The notes under the pieces: generated by a model
What the model saw: the letters and a program-made list of their open reading frames with translations, nothing else
What the model was told of the DNA's origin: nothing
Database searches by the model: none
Part shown: in pieces, positions 6,525 to 15,398 of the stretch
How the letters are laid out: each line of letters opens with the position of its first letter
Position numbering within the stretch: position 1 is the stretch's first letter
Assembly (NCBI RefSeq): GCF_011752565.1
Contig: NZ_VWXK01000015.1
Location: 1 to 64,000 of the forward strand
Source: Pantoea sp. Ap-967
GTDB lineage: Bacteria; Pseudomonadota; Gammaproteobacteria; Pseudomonadales; Pseudomonadaceae
DNA length: 64,000 nt
Direction: 5' to 3'
Translations under genes and position numbers: made by a program

Positions 6525-8588
6525 ATGCCATCAGATGCCCCATCCGCCCATGAGCTCAGCCTGCGCCAACGGATAGCCGAACTCCAGGAGCAGCTAGAGG
6601 AACAGCGCTTGAAGGCCACCTGCTTCGAGCTGCTGTCGGCGCGCATGGAGGAAGGCTTCTGCGTGGTCGAACTGATCAAGAATGCCCAGGGTCAATTTCA
6701 CGATTACCGCTATCTGTTGACCAACGGCGCCTGCCTGCACCACACCGCCCACCCGAAGAAAATGGGCCAGACGGCACGCGAGGTGATTCCCGACGAAGTG
6801 GACGGCTGGCTGGCGTATTTCGCCGAGGTGGCGCGCACGGGGCGCTCGGTCAGCTTCGAGAAATGCCTGCAGGCGACCAACCGCCAGCTCAACCTGTCGG
6901 TACATCGGTTGGAGCCGGCGCAGCTCAACCGCATTGCCATCCACTTCACTGCCCTGCGGCAAGGGCAACCCGAACGCGACCGCCTGCTGGAGCGCAACGA
7001 GGAACTGAGCCAACGGGTTGACCAAGCCCAGGCCAACAGCAAGCTGCTGGGTGAGCTGGTCGACCATAGCCTGGCCAATGTATTCGCCGCCGACCGTAGC
7101 CTGCGCCTGCTGGCCATCAACCGCACGGCCCAGGAAACCTTCAAGCGCCTGCGTGGGTTCGCGCCCCAGGTGGGCGACTTCATTCCGCAATTCCTGGCCC
7201 GCTATCCCGACCTCATGAGCCGGCTGGAACCGGTGTGGCCACGCTTGCTGGCCGGCGAGGCCTTCACCGAAACCCTGGCCTTCGGCCCAGACAACGAAGT
7301 GCGCCACTACGAAATCCTCTACAACCCGTTGCGCGACGCCCAGCAGTGCATCCAGGGCGGTTACCTGTTCGCCTACGACATCACCGAACGGGTCAGGGAA
7401 CAGGAGCGCCTGCGCGAAACCGAGCAAGCCCTGCGCCAGTCGCAAAAGATGGAAGCGGTCGGCCAGTTGACCGGCGGTATCGCCCACGACTTCAACAACC
7501 TGCTGGGCAGCATCATGGCGGCACTGGAGATGGCCGAACAACGCCAGGACCAGCAGCGCCACGAGGAAACCGCGCGCCTGATCGGTGTCGCCCGCCACAG
7601 CGCCCAGCGCGCAGCCTCGCTGGTGCAGCGGCTGCTGGCCTTCTCGCGCCAGCAAACCCTGAAGCCCCAGGCCGTCGATGTGCACCCGCTGGTGTCCGGC
7701 ATGCGCGACCTGATCAACAGCTCGATCGACAGCAGCATCGAGTTCGTCAACGAAACCCTGCCGGGCCAGTGGCTGATCCTGGTCGACCCGCCGCAGCTGG
7801 AAAGCGCCTTGCTCAACCTCAGCCTCAATGCCCGTGACGCCATGCCCTCGGGCGGCCTGCTGCGCATCGCCAGCAGCAACCTCACCATCAACCCAGAGCT
7901 TGCGCGCAGCCTGGACATGGAGCCGGGCGACTACCTGCATATCCAGGTGCGCGACAACGGTGTCGGCATGACCCGCGAAATCGCCCAGCGCGCCGTGGAC
8001 CCGTTCTTTTCCACCAAGGCACTGGGCCAGGGCTCTGGCCTGGGGCTTTCGATGGTGTACGGGTTCATGCGCCAGTCAGGCGGGCAGTTGCACATCAACA
8101 GTACCTGCGGCAAAGGCACCGAGGTCGACCTGTACCTGCCCAGGCACAGCGCTGACGCGCCTGCGCAGCTGCCATGCCCAGCCCAAGCCAGTGCCAAGCC
8201 AAGGCCCATGGCGAACCTGCGCACGGTGCTGGTGGAAGACCAGGACGTACTGCGCCAGATCATCTGCGACGTGCTGGAAGATTGCGGCCATGAAGTACAC
8301 GACTTCGCCGATGGCCACCAGGCGCTCGCGGCGCTGCACACGGGGCTGCAGCCCGACCTGCTGATCACCGACATCGGCCTGCCTGGGCGCCTCGATGGCC
8401 ACCAGGTGGCGGCCGAGTTCCGGCGGCTGTTCAGCGGTTTGCCAACGCTGTTCATCAGCGGCTACAGCCCTGCCTCAGCCATGGCCCGGGCCGCTTCGTC
8501 GAGCCTGGACGACATCCTGTTCAAGCCTTTCGAGCTGGCTACACTGAAACAGCGCATCGAACTGCTACTGGAGAAGAACCTGCCCTAG
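6525..8588 (+). CDS. Soluble PAS-PAS hybrid histidine kinase with C-terminal receiver (paralogue 1 of 3)
   Basis: A 687-residue protein with no membrane segment or signal peptide. The order is: N-terminal coiled coil (residues 9-30), PAS-like domain (about 30-145), coiled coil, second PAS-like domain (about 170-285), the dimerisation/phosphoacceptor segment with QKMEAVGQLTGGIAHDFNNLLG (His321), and an HATPase domain. The HATPase shows N box NLSLNARDAMPSGG, DNGVGM, PFFSTK and GSGLGLSM. A receiver domain follows (LRTVLVEDQDV, phosphoacceptor Asp616 in LLITDIGLPG, Lys in LFKPFEL). All catalytic residues are present. The receiver is the last domain, with no DNA-binding output, so another protein must relay the signal. 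It is the most diverged of three tandem paralogues and starts 57 bp after the MocR gene. Confidence 0.9.
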   Translation: MPSDAPSAHELSLRQRIAELQEQLEEQRLKATCFELLSARMEEGFCVVELIKNAQGQFHDYRYLLTNGACLHHTAHPKKMGQTAREVIPDEVDGWLAYFAEVARTGRSVSFEKCLQATNRQLNLSVHRLEPAQLNRIAIHFTALRQGQPERDRLLERNEELSQRVDQAQANSKLLGELVDHSLANVFAADRSLRLLAINRTAQETFKRLRGFAPQVGDFIPQFLARYPDLMSRLEPVWPRLLAGEAFTETLAFGPDNEVRHYEILYNPLRDAQQCIQGGYLFAYDITERVREQERLRETEQALRQSQKMEAVGQLTGGIAHDFNNLLGSIMAALEMAEQRQDQQRHEETARLIGVARHSAQRAASLVQRLLAFSRQQTLKPQAVDVHPLVSGMRDLINSSIDSSIEFVNETLPGQWLILVDPPQLESALLNLSLNARDAMPSGGLLRIASSNLTINPELARSLDMEPGDYLHIQVRDNGVGMTREIAQRAVDPFFSTKALGQGSGLGLSMVYGFMRQSGGQLHINSTCGKGTEVDLYLPRHSADAPAQLPCPAQASAKPRPMANLRTVLVEDQDVLRQIICDVLEDCGHEVHDFADGHQALAALHTGLQPDLLITDIGLPGRLDGHQVAAEFRRLFSGLPTLFISGYSPASAMARAASSSLDDILFKPFELATLKQRIELLLEKNLP

Positions 8589-8662
8589 CCCCCGACCTTC
8601 GGTACATCACAAGCCCAGCGCCGGTTGCGCCTGGATCATTCGCCTAACCGTTGGACGTCAAC

Positions 8663-10729
8663 ATGCCTTCTTGCGAGCTGGTTGCCTTGCAGCAGCAGAT
8701 CGATGACCTGCAGCACATCAATGCGCAATTGAAACTGCGCCTGGCGTGCAACCAGGAGCACGACCCCAGTGTTTACCAGTTTCTGTTCGACACCATGGAC
8801 CAAGGCTGCTGCATCATCGAATTTCTCGACGGCCCGCAAGGCCCACTCAGCGACTATGTGCATGTGCTGGTCAACGCGGCCTGCAGCAAACACACCGGCA
8901 TTGCCCGCTTGATAGGGCAGAAGGTGCGCGAGGTGGTGCCCGAGGAGGCCGATGCCTGGGTCAGCCGCTATGCCGAAGTGCTGCGCACCGGCCAGCCGCT
9001 GCAATTCGAGCAGGAGCTGGTCGCCACCGGCCACGTGCTGTCGGTGACCAGCTTTCGCATAGAGCCTGCACAGCGGCGCCAGGTGGCCGTGCTGTTCAAG
9101 GATGTCACCGCCCGGCGCGACAACGAGCGCGAACTGCAGCGCACCAACCTGGCCCTGGAACAGCGGGTCAGCCAGGCCATGACCGAGCGCCGCTGGTTTG
9201 CCGAACTGGTCGATCACAGCGCTGCCAACGTGCACATGATCGACAGCGGCTTCCATTGGCTGGCGATCAACCGCCAGGCCAAGCTGGACTTCTGCCACCT
9301 GTACGGCATCACCCCCGCCATTGGCGACTACATGCCCGCGCTGATGGTGTCCAACCCCCGCGACCGCGACTTGATCATGCCGTTGTGGGAACGCGCCCTG
9401 GCTGGCGAGCAATTCATCATCAGCGACGTGTTCGGTGAAGGCGCCGGCAAGCGTCATTACGAACTGCGCTTCAACAGTTTCCGCGCCAGCGATGGCAGCA
9501 TGGCCGGTGCCTACCTGTTCGCCTACGACATCAGCGACCGGGTGGCCGCCGAGGAACGCCTGCACATTGCCGAGCAAGCCCTGCGCCAATCGCAGAAAAT
9601 GGAAGCCGTGGGGCAGCTCAGCGGCGGCGTTGCCCACGACTTCAACAACCTGCTCGGGGGCATACTCGGCGCCCAGGAGCTCATGCAGCAACGCTTGCAA
9701 CAGGGCCGGCTCGAGCAACTCCCACAGTTGCTGGAAGTGGCAAACGGCTCGGCCCTGCGCGCCTCTTCAGTGGTACAGCGCCTGCTGGCCTACTCACGCC
9801 AGCAAGCGTTGCAACCCTACCCCACCGAGGTCTGCTCGCTGCTGCGCAGCATGGAAGCGCTGGTGCGTGGCAGCATCGGCCCGGCGATTGCCTTGCACAC
9901 CGAATTTACCGAATGGTTGTGGCCCACCTTCATCGACCCGCCGCAATTGGAAAGCGCCATACTCAACCTGTGCATCAATGCGCGCGATGCGATGCCCGAC
10001 GGCGGCACGCTCACGGTGCATGGCAACAACGTCAACCTGGACACCGAACAGGCCCAGGCCCTGTGCCTGCCGCCGGGTGATTACATCCGCCTGGGCGTCA
10101 AGGACGATGGCCAGGGCATGCCCCCCGAGGTGCTGGCCCGTGCGCTGGACCCCTTCTTCACCACCAAGCCCATCGGCCAAGGCACCGGCCTTGGGCTGTC
10201 GATGGTCTACGGTTTTGTCTGCCAGTCCGGTGGCCAGCTGCGCATCACCTCCAGCCCCGGCGAGGGCACCCACGTCGAGCTGTTCCTGCCGCGCCACCTG
10301 GCGCCCGCCATGCCGCCTGCGCCACCCAAGCCTGCGACCAAGCCGGTCAGCACCCACACAGGCACGCGCCACATCGTGCTGGTCGAGGACCAGGCCTCGT
10401 TGCGCCTGGTGATGTGCGAAGCCCTCGAAGACCAGGGGCACCGGGTGGAGGCATTCGAGTCTGGCCCGGCGGCACTTGCCTTTCTCGCCAAAAACGCGCC
10501 CCCAGACCTGCTGATCAGCGATATCGGCCTGCCCGATGGGCTTACCGGCGTGCAGGTTGCCGAGCGCAGCCAGGCCCTGTTTCCAGGGCTGAAGGTGTTG
10601 TTCGTCACCGGCTACGACGAGCGCGCCGCCTTGAGCGGCGGCCAACCGCTGGGCAATGCCACCCTACTGACCAAGCCATTCGAACTGTCGGCACTGACCG
10701 ACCGGGTGGCGCAGATGCTGCAACCCTGA
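8663..10729 (+). CDS. Soluble PAS-PAS hybrid histidine kinase with C-terminal receiver (paralogue 2 of 3)
   Basis: A 688-residue protein with the same architecture as its neighbours: coiled coil, PAS-like domain (YQFLFDTMDQGCCIIEF...), second PAS-like domain, and the H box GGVAHDFNNLLGG with His325. The HATPase has LCINARDAMPDGG, DDGQGM, PFFTTKP and GTGLGLSM, and the receiver has Asp620 in LLISDIGLPDG and the TKPFEL lysine. The ATG at 8663 is preferred to the TTG at 8651. The first PAS-like domain is very similar to that of the third paralogue (both have FDTMD, GPLSDYVHVL, and RIEPAQRRQVAVLFKDVT), so these two are the younger duplicates. No transmembrane segment is visible, so the signal is probably cytosolic (redox, small molecule or light-type PAS ligand); no cofactor-binding Cys signature of a LOV domain (NCRFLQ) is seen. 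Confidence 0.9.
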   Translation: MPSCELVALQQQIDDLQHINAQLKLRLACNQEHDPSVYQFLFDTMDQGCCIIEFLDGPQGPLSDYVHVLVNAACSKHTGIARLIGQKVREVVPEEADAWVSRYAEVLRTGQPLQFEQELVATGHVLSVTSFRIEPAQRRQVAVLFKDVTARRDNERELQRTNLALEQRVSQAMTERRWFAELVDHSAANVHMIDSGFHWLAINRQAKLDFCHLYGITPAIGDYMPALMVSNPRDRDLIMPLWERALAGEQFIISDVFGEGAGKRHYELRFNSFRASDGSMAGAYLFAYDISDRVAAEERLHIAEQALRQSQKMEAVGQLSGGVAHDFNNLLGGILGAQELMQQRLQQGRLEQLPQLLEVANGSALRASSVVQRLLAYSRQQALQPYPTEVCSLLRSMEALVRGSIGPAIALHTEFTEWLWPTFIDPPQLESAILNLCINARDAMPDGGTLTVHGNNVNLDTEQAQALCLPPGDYIRLGVKDDGQGMPPEVLARALDPFFTTKPIGQGTGLGLSMVYGFVCQSGGQLRITSSPGEGTHVELFLPRHLAPAMPPAPPKPATKPVSTHTGTRHIVLVEDQASLRLVMCEALEDQGHRVEAFESGPAALAFLAKNAPPDLLISDIGLPDGLTGVQVAERSQALFPGLKVLFVTGYDERAALSGGQPLGNATLLTKPFELSALTDRVAQMLQP

Positions 10730-10816
10730 TGAACGCGGCCCAGGCCAGGCTATCGCGCTGGCCGTGGCCGGGACGCTCACGCTAAAGTTGCTCACTGCCT
10801 CAAGCCGGATAGCCCA

Positions 10817-12880
10817 ATGCCTCACCGCGAACTGCCTCGTCTGCACCAACAGATCGCCGCGCTGCAACAGCGCGTGGGCGAACTCGAGACGACGCTGGCC
10901 CACCAGCACGCGCTGGGTAACGATGTGTACCGTTTTCTGTTCGATACCATGGACGAAGGGTTTTGCATCATCGAATTCTTCGATGGCCCCCACGGCCCGC
11001 TCAGCGACTACGTGCACGTGCTGGCCAATGCGGCCTACGCCAAGCACGCCGGGATTCCCGATGTGGTCGGCCAGAAGCTGCGCGAGATGGTGCCCGATGA
11101 GGCGGATGACTGGGTGGCGCGCTACGGCAGTGTGCTGCGCACCGGCGAGCCGTTGCAGTTCGAGCAGGAACTGGTCGCCACCGGCCATATCCTGGAGATC
11201 ACCACCTTCCGCATCGAGCCGGCGCAGCGCCGCCAGGTGGCGGTGCTGTTCAAGGACGTGACCGAGCGGCGCAACGCCGAGCGAGCACTGCAGCAACTCA
11301 ATACCGAACTTGAGCAGCGCGTGAGCACCGCCCTGGCCGAACGGCGCTTGTTCGCCGAAATGGTCGAGCACAGCGTGGTCAACGTGCATGCACTCGACCC
11401 GCAGATGCGCTGGCTGGCGATCAACCGCCAGGCCAAGGACGACTTCCACGCCCTGTACGGCAGAACACCGGAAGTAGGCGACAGCCTGCCCTTGCTGCTC
11501 GACGATTTCCCCAAGGACTGCCAACAGGTCCTGCCCCTGTGGCGGCGAGCCCTGGCTGGCGAGCACTTCACCGAGATCGGCGCCTTTGGCAATCGCCACT
11601 ACGAACTGCGCTTCAATACCCTGCTCGACCACGACGGCACACCGCTGGGCGCCTACCTGTTCGCCTACGACATCAGCGAGCGGGTGCGCGAGCAAGAGCG
11701 CCTGGCCACCGCCGAGCAGGCGTTGCGCCAGGCGCAGAAAATGGAAGCGGTGGGCCTGCTCAGTGGCGGCATCGCCCATGATTTCAACAACCTGCTCGGC
11801 AGCATCCTCAACGCCCAGCAGCTGATGCGCCAGCGCCTGCTGCAACAGCGCTACGAGGGCCTCGAATCGCTGCTCGACCTGTCCAGCAGCTCGGCGCAGC
11901 GTGCCTCGTCGCTGGTGCACCGGTTGCTTTCATTCTCTCGCCAGCAAACCCTGCAACCCCAGCCCACCCAGGTGGCCGAGCTAGTGCAGGGCATGGAGGA
12001 GTTGCTGCGCAGCACCATCGGCCAGTCGATCACCCTGCACAGCCACTTCCCCACGCCGCTGTGGCCCACCTTCATCGACCCGCCGCAACTGGAAAGCGCG
12101 CTGCTCAACCTGTGCATCAATGCCCGTGATGCCCAGCCTGAGGGGGGCGTGATCGATATCCAGGGCTACAACGCGGTACTGGGCAGCGAACAGGCGCGAA
12201 CGCTGCAACTGCCGGCCGGCGACTATGTGTGCCTGGTGGTCAAGGACAACGGCTGCGGCATGAGCGAAGAGGTGATGACGCGCGCCTTCGACCCGTTCTT
12301 CTCGACCAAGCCGATGGGCCAGGGTACGGGCCTGGGGCTGTCGATGACCTACGGGTTCGTGCGCCAGTCGGGCGGGCACGTGCGGCTGCTGTCAGCCCCC
12401 GGCCAAGGCACTCGGGTAGAGCTGTACCTGCCGCGCCATCACCAGCAGCCCGCTGCCCCGGCCGCTCCCGCCAGCTACCCGGCACTGGAACGCAGCGCCC
12501 GGGCCGGGCAACGCATCCTGCTGGTGGAGGACCAGGCCGGCTTGCGCCTGGTGGTGGGCGAGGTGCTGGAGGAACTGGGCTACCAGGTGGTGGCCTTCGC
12601 CAACGGGCCCGATGCACTGGCTTACCTTGAGCAGCATGCGCGCCCCGACCTGTTGCTAAGCGACATCGGCTTGCCCGGTGGCCTAAACGGCCGCCAGTTG
12701 GCCGAGCGCTGCCGGCTACGCTACCCAGCGCTGAAGGTGCTGTTCGTCACCGGCTACGATGCCAGCGCGGCGCTGAGCGACGGCCAGTTGCTGCAGGGCA
12801 CCCGGGTGCTGACCAAGCCTTTCGAACTTGAGGCCTTGGCCGAGTGCGTGCGCCAGTTGCTGGAAGACGAACAGCCCTGA
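10817..12880 (+). CDS. Soluble PAS-PAS hybrid histidine kinase with C-terminal receiver (paralogue 3 of 3)
   Basis: A 687-residue protein, third in the tandem array. It starts with a short coiled coil (LPRLHQQIAALQQRVGELETTL), followed by a PAS-like domain, linker coil and second PAS-like domain. His321 lies in GGIAHDFNNLLG, the HATPase has LCINARDAQPEGG, DNGCGM, PFFSTKP and GTGLGLSM, and the receiver has Asp616 in LLLSDIGLPGG and TKPFEL. All kinase and receiver key residues are intact, so none of the three copies is decaying. The preceding gap is 87 bp, so the three genes may be separately promoted or one operon. The next gene, an SDR, is convergent. No stand-alone response regulator or Hpt protein is nearby. 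Confidence 0.9.
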   Translation: MPHRELPRLHQQIAALQQRVGELETTLAHQHALGNDVYRFLFDTMDEGFCIIEFFDGPHGPLSDYVHVLANAAYAKHAGIPDVVGQKLREMVPDEADDWVARYGSVLRTGEPLQFEQELVATGHILEITTFRIEPAQRRQVAVLFKDVTERRNAERALQQLNTELEQRVSTALAERRLFAEMVEHSVVNVHALDPQMRWLAINRQAKDDFHALYGRTPEVGDSLPLLLDDFPKDCQQVLPLWRRALAGEHFTEIGAFGNRHYELRFNTLLDHDGTPLGAYLFAYDISERVREQERLATAEQALRQAQKMEAVGLLSGGIAHDFNNLLGSILNAQQLMRQRLLQQRYEGLESLLDLSSSSAQRASSLVHRLLSFSRQQTLQPQPTQVAELVQGMEELLRSTIGQSITLHSHFPTPLWPTFIDPPQLESALLNLCINARDAQPEGGVIDIQGYNAVLGSEQARTLQLPAGDYVCLVVKDNGCGMSEEVMTRAFDPFFSTKPMGQGTGLGLSMTYGFVRQSGGHVRLLSAPGQGTRVELYLPRHHQQPAAPAAPASYPALERSARAGQRILLVEDQAGLRLVVGEVLEELGYQVVAFANGPDALAYLEQHARPDLLLSDIGLPGGLNGRQLAERCRLRYPALKVLFVTGYDASAALSDGQLLQGTRVLTKPFELEALAECVRQLLEDEQP

Positions 12881-12890
12881 GCGCCCGCGC

Positions 12891-13637
12891 TCAGCGCCCG
12901 CCGCCGAGGTCGAGGAAACTGCCGGTGGAGTAGGAGGCCTTGTCCGACAGCAGCCACAGGATCGCCTCGGCCACCTCTTCTGCCCGCCCGCCGCGGCCCA
13001 TGGGCAGGCCTGGCTCAAGCTTGGCCACCCGCTCGGGGTCGCCGGAGAGGGCGTGGAAACCGGTATGGATGTAGCCGGGCCGCACGCCGTTGACCCGCAC
13101 GCCCTCGCCCGCCACTTCCTTGGCCAGGCCAAGGGTGAAGGTGTCGAGCGCGCCTTTTGAGGCGGCGTAGTCGACGTATTCGTTGGGTGAACCCAGGCGC
13201 GCAGCAACCGACGACACGTTAACGATGGCCCCACCCTGACCGCCATGGCGGCGGGCCATGCGCCGCAAGGCGTGCTTGGCGCACAGCATCGGGCCGACGA
13301 CGTTGGTCTTCATCACCTTGAGCAGGCGGAACTCGGACATGTCCTCGACACGGCTCTGCTGGCCGATGGTCCCCGCGTTATTGACCAGCGCAGTGACCGG
13401 GCCGAGTTCCTGGTCGACGCGGTGAAACAGCTGCACGACTTCGTCTTCGACGCTGGCATCGGCACGCACGGCGATCGCTTCGGCGCCCAGGGCGCGAACC
13501 TGCTCAAGGATGTGCGCGGCGGCCTGGTCGTCGGCGTGGTAGTTGATGCAGATGCGGTAGCCTTCGCGGGCGGCCTGCAATGCGGTGGCGGCGCCGATGC
13601 CACGGCTGGCGCCGGTGATGACGATGACTTTGTGCAT
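12891..13637 (-). CDS. Short-chain dehydrogenase/reductase
   Basis: A 248-residue classical SDR with Rossmann fold. It has the TGASRGIGAATA nucleotide motif at residues 8-19, NNAG near residue 86, and the catalytic set with Ser in VNVSS, Tyr157 and Lys161 (YVDYAASKG). The PGYIHTGFHALSG loop and the C-terminal TGSFLDLGGGR are also typical. It has the length and features of the FabG/glucose-1-dehydrogenase-like subgroup; the substrate cannot be read from the sequence. The ATG at 13637 (MHKVIVITG) is chosen because the open frame upstream runs into a REP pair. It is convergent with the third kinase (10-bp gap) and separated by 225 bp of REP sequence from the efflux operon. Confidence 0.88.
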   Translation of the reverse strand: MHKVIVITGASRGIGAATALQAAREGYRICINYHADDQAAAHILEQVRALGAEAIAVRADASVEDEVVQLFHRVDQELGPVTALVNNAGTIGQQSRVEDMSEFRLLKVMKTNVVGPMLCAKHALRRMARRHGGQGGAIVNVSSVAARLGSPNEYVDYAASKGALDTFTLGLAKEVAGEGVRVNGVRPGYIHTGFHALSGDPERVAKLEPGLPMGRGGRAEEVAEAILWLLSDKASYSTGSFLDLGGGR

Positions 13638-13724
13638 GAAACGGCCAATCGTTTGGGGAGGGAGCAGCGACGATAGGCGATTGCCATGGGGTGGGGCAAG
13701 GTGTTCTGGCGCCGCACAGTTCCC

Positions 13725-13843
13725 TGTAGGAGCGAGCGTAGCTCGCGATGGGCTGCAAAGCAGCCCCAGCACTATGAGCCGCGAGGCTGAAACCCTGGGG
13801 CCGCTGCGCGCCCCATCGCGAGCTGCGCTCGCTTCTACCGGGA
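13725..13843. repeat. Inverted REP pair
   Basis: TGTAGGAGCGAGCGTAGCTC on the left and GCGAGCTGCGCTCGCTTCTA on the right, with internal GGGCTGC/GCAGCCC and GGGGCCGC hairpins. This is the same long-form REP unit as at 151-578 and 35935-36053. Confidence 0.88.
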
Positions 13844-13862
13844 ATTGTGGCGGGAGGTGTCG

Positions 13863-15398
13863 TCAATGGCCGGACGACGCCGGGCCGGCCTTGGCCGTGA
13901 ACGGCGGTTTGGCCAGCCACACGAGCAGGATCAACCCGGCGAACACCCAGGTCATCAGGGTGAAGTAATCCACCGTCGACATCATGTACGCCTGGGCGTT
14001 GACGATCTGCTCAAGCTGCGCATAGTTCTGCGCACTGGCCCCGCCCAGCTGTTCCAGGGTGTGCCGCGTGGCCGGGTCGAACTGGCTGATGTGCTCGCTC
14101 AGGTAAGCATGGTGCTGGTCCGCCCGGCGAATCCAGATCCAGGTCGTCAGGGAAGCAGCAAAACTGCCGCCCAAGGTGCGCAGGAACGTCGCCAGCCCCG
14201 AACCATCGGCGATCTGGTGCGGCGGCAGGTCCGACAGCAGGATGCTCAATGTCGGCATGAAGAACAGCGCCACGCCAATTCCCATGAACAACTGCACCAG
14301 GGCAATGTGCTGGAAGTCCACCTCGCTGGTGAACCCGGCGCGCATGAAGCAGCTGCTGCCAATGGCCAGAAACGCCAGCCCAGCCAGCACGCGCAGGTCG
14401 AAGCGGTGCGCGTACTTGCCCACGAACGGCGACATGATTACCGGCAGCAAGCCGATCGGCGCCACCGCCAGGCCCGCCCAGGTGGCGGTGTAGCCCATCT
14501 GCGTCTGCAGCCACTGTGGCAGGATCAGGTTGATGCCGAAGAAGCCCGCATAGCCGCCGACCAGCACGATGGTGCCGACGCGAAAGTTGCGGTGCACGAA
14601 CAGGCGCAGATTGACCACCGGGTGGCGGTCGGTCAGTTCCCAGATGATGAAGATCGCCAGGAACACCACTGAAATCAGGCTGCCGACGATGATGAACGAC
14701 GACTCGAACCAGTCCAGGTCATTGCCCTTGTCCAACACCACCTGCAATGCGCCCACGCCCACGATCAACGTCAGCAGGCCGATGTAGTCCATGGGCTGGC
14801 GGCTGGTCACCACCGGACGCGTGCGCATCTGCTGGCGCACCACGGCAGCGGCGAACAGGCCGATCGGCACGTTGATGAAGAAGATCCACGGCCAGCTGTA
14901 GCTGTCGGTGATCCAGCCTCCCAGGATCGGCCCTGCAATCGGCGCCACCACCGTGACCATCGCCAGCAGCGCCAGGGCCATCCCCCGTTTCGCCGGCGGG
15001 TACACGGCAATCAGCAAGGTCTGGGTCATTGGGTACAGCGGCCCGGCCACCACCCCCTGCAGCACGCGAAAGCCCACCAGTTCCGGCATCGACTGGGCGA
15101 TACCGCACAGGAACGAGGCCAGCACGAACAGCAGCGTGGCCCAGATGAACAGCTTCACCTCGCCAAAGCGCCGGCTCAGCCAGCCGGTCAACGGCAAGGC
15201 AATGGCGTTGCTCACCGCGAACGAGGTAATCACCCAGGTGCCCTGCTCGTAACTCACCCCCAAGTTGCCGGAAATGGTCGGCAGCGCCACGTTGGCGATG
15301 GTGGTGTCGAGCACCTGCATGAAGGTTGCCAGCGACAGGCCGATGGTGGTCAGCAGCAGGCTCGGCGGCGTGAACTGGGCCGGGGCGTTGTTGCTCAT
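13863..15398 (-). CDS. EmrB/QacA-type MFS drug exporter (DHA2 family, 14 TM)
   Basis: A 511-residue inner-membrane proton antiporter with about 14 transmembrane helices. It begins with the DHA2 signature LATFMQVLDTTIANVALPTISG, followed by GTWVITSFAVSNAIALPLTGWLSRRFG (motif A region) and a motif-C-like VAPIAGPILGGWITD. It forms the inner-membrane part of an EmrAB-TolC-like tripartite pump. The ATG at 15398 overlaps the TGA of the adaptor gene (ATGA), so translation is probably coupled. The TolC-type outer-membrane protein is not encoded here and must come from elsewhere in the genome. Confidence 0.93.
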   Translation of the reverse strand: MSNNAPAQFTPPSLLLTTIGLSLATFMQVLDTTIANVALPTISGNLGVSYEQGTWVITSFAVSNAIALPLTGWLSRRFGEVKLFIWATLLFVLASFLCGIAQSMPELVGFRVLQGVVAGPLYPMTQTLLIAVYPPAKRGMALALLAMVTVVAPIAGPILGGWITDSYSWPWIFFINVPIGLFAAAVVRQQMRTRPVVTSRQPMDYIGLLTLIVGVGALQVVLDKGNDLDWFESSFIIVGSLISVVFLAIFIIWELTDRHPVVNLRLFVHRNFRVGTIVLVGGYAGFFGINLILPQWLQTQMGYTATWAGLAVAPIGLLPVIMSPFVGKYAHRFDLRVLAGLAFLAIGSSCFMRAGFTSEVDFQHIALVQLFMGIGVALFFMPTLSILLSDLPPHQIADGSGLATFLRTLGGSFAASLTTWIWIRRADQHHAYLSEHISQFDPATRHTLEQLGGASAQNYAQLEQIVNAQAYMMSTVDYFTLMTWVFAGLILLVWLAKPPFTAKAGPASSGH

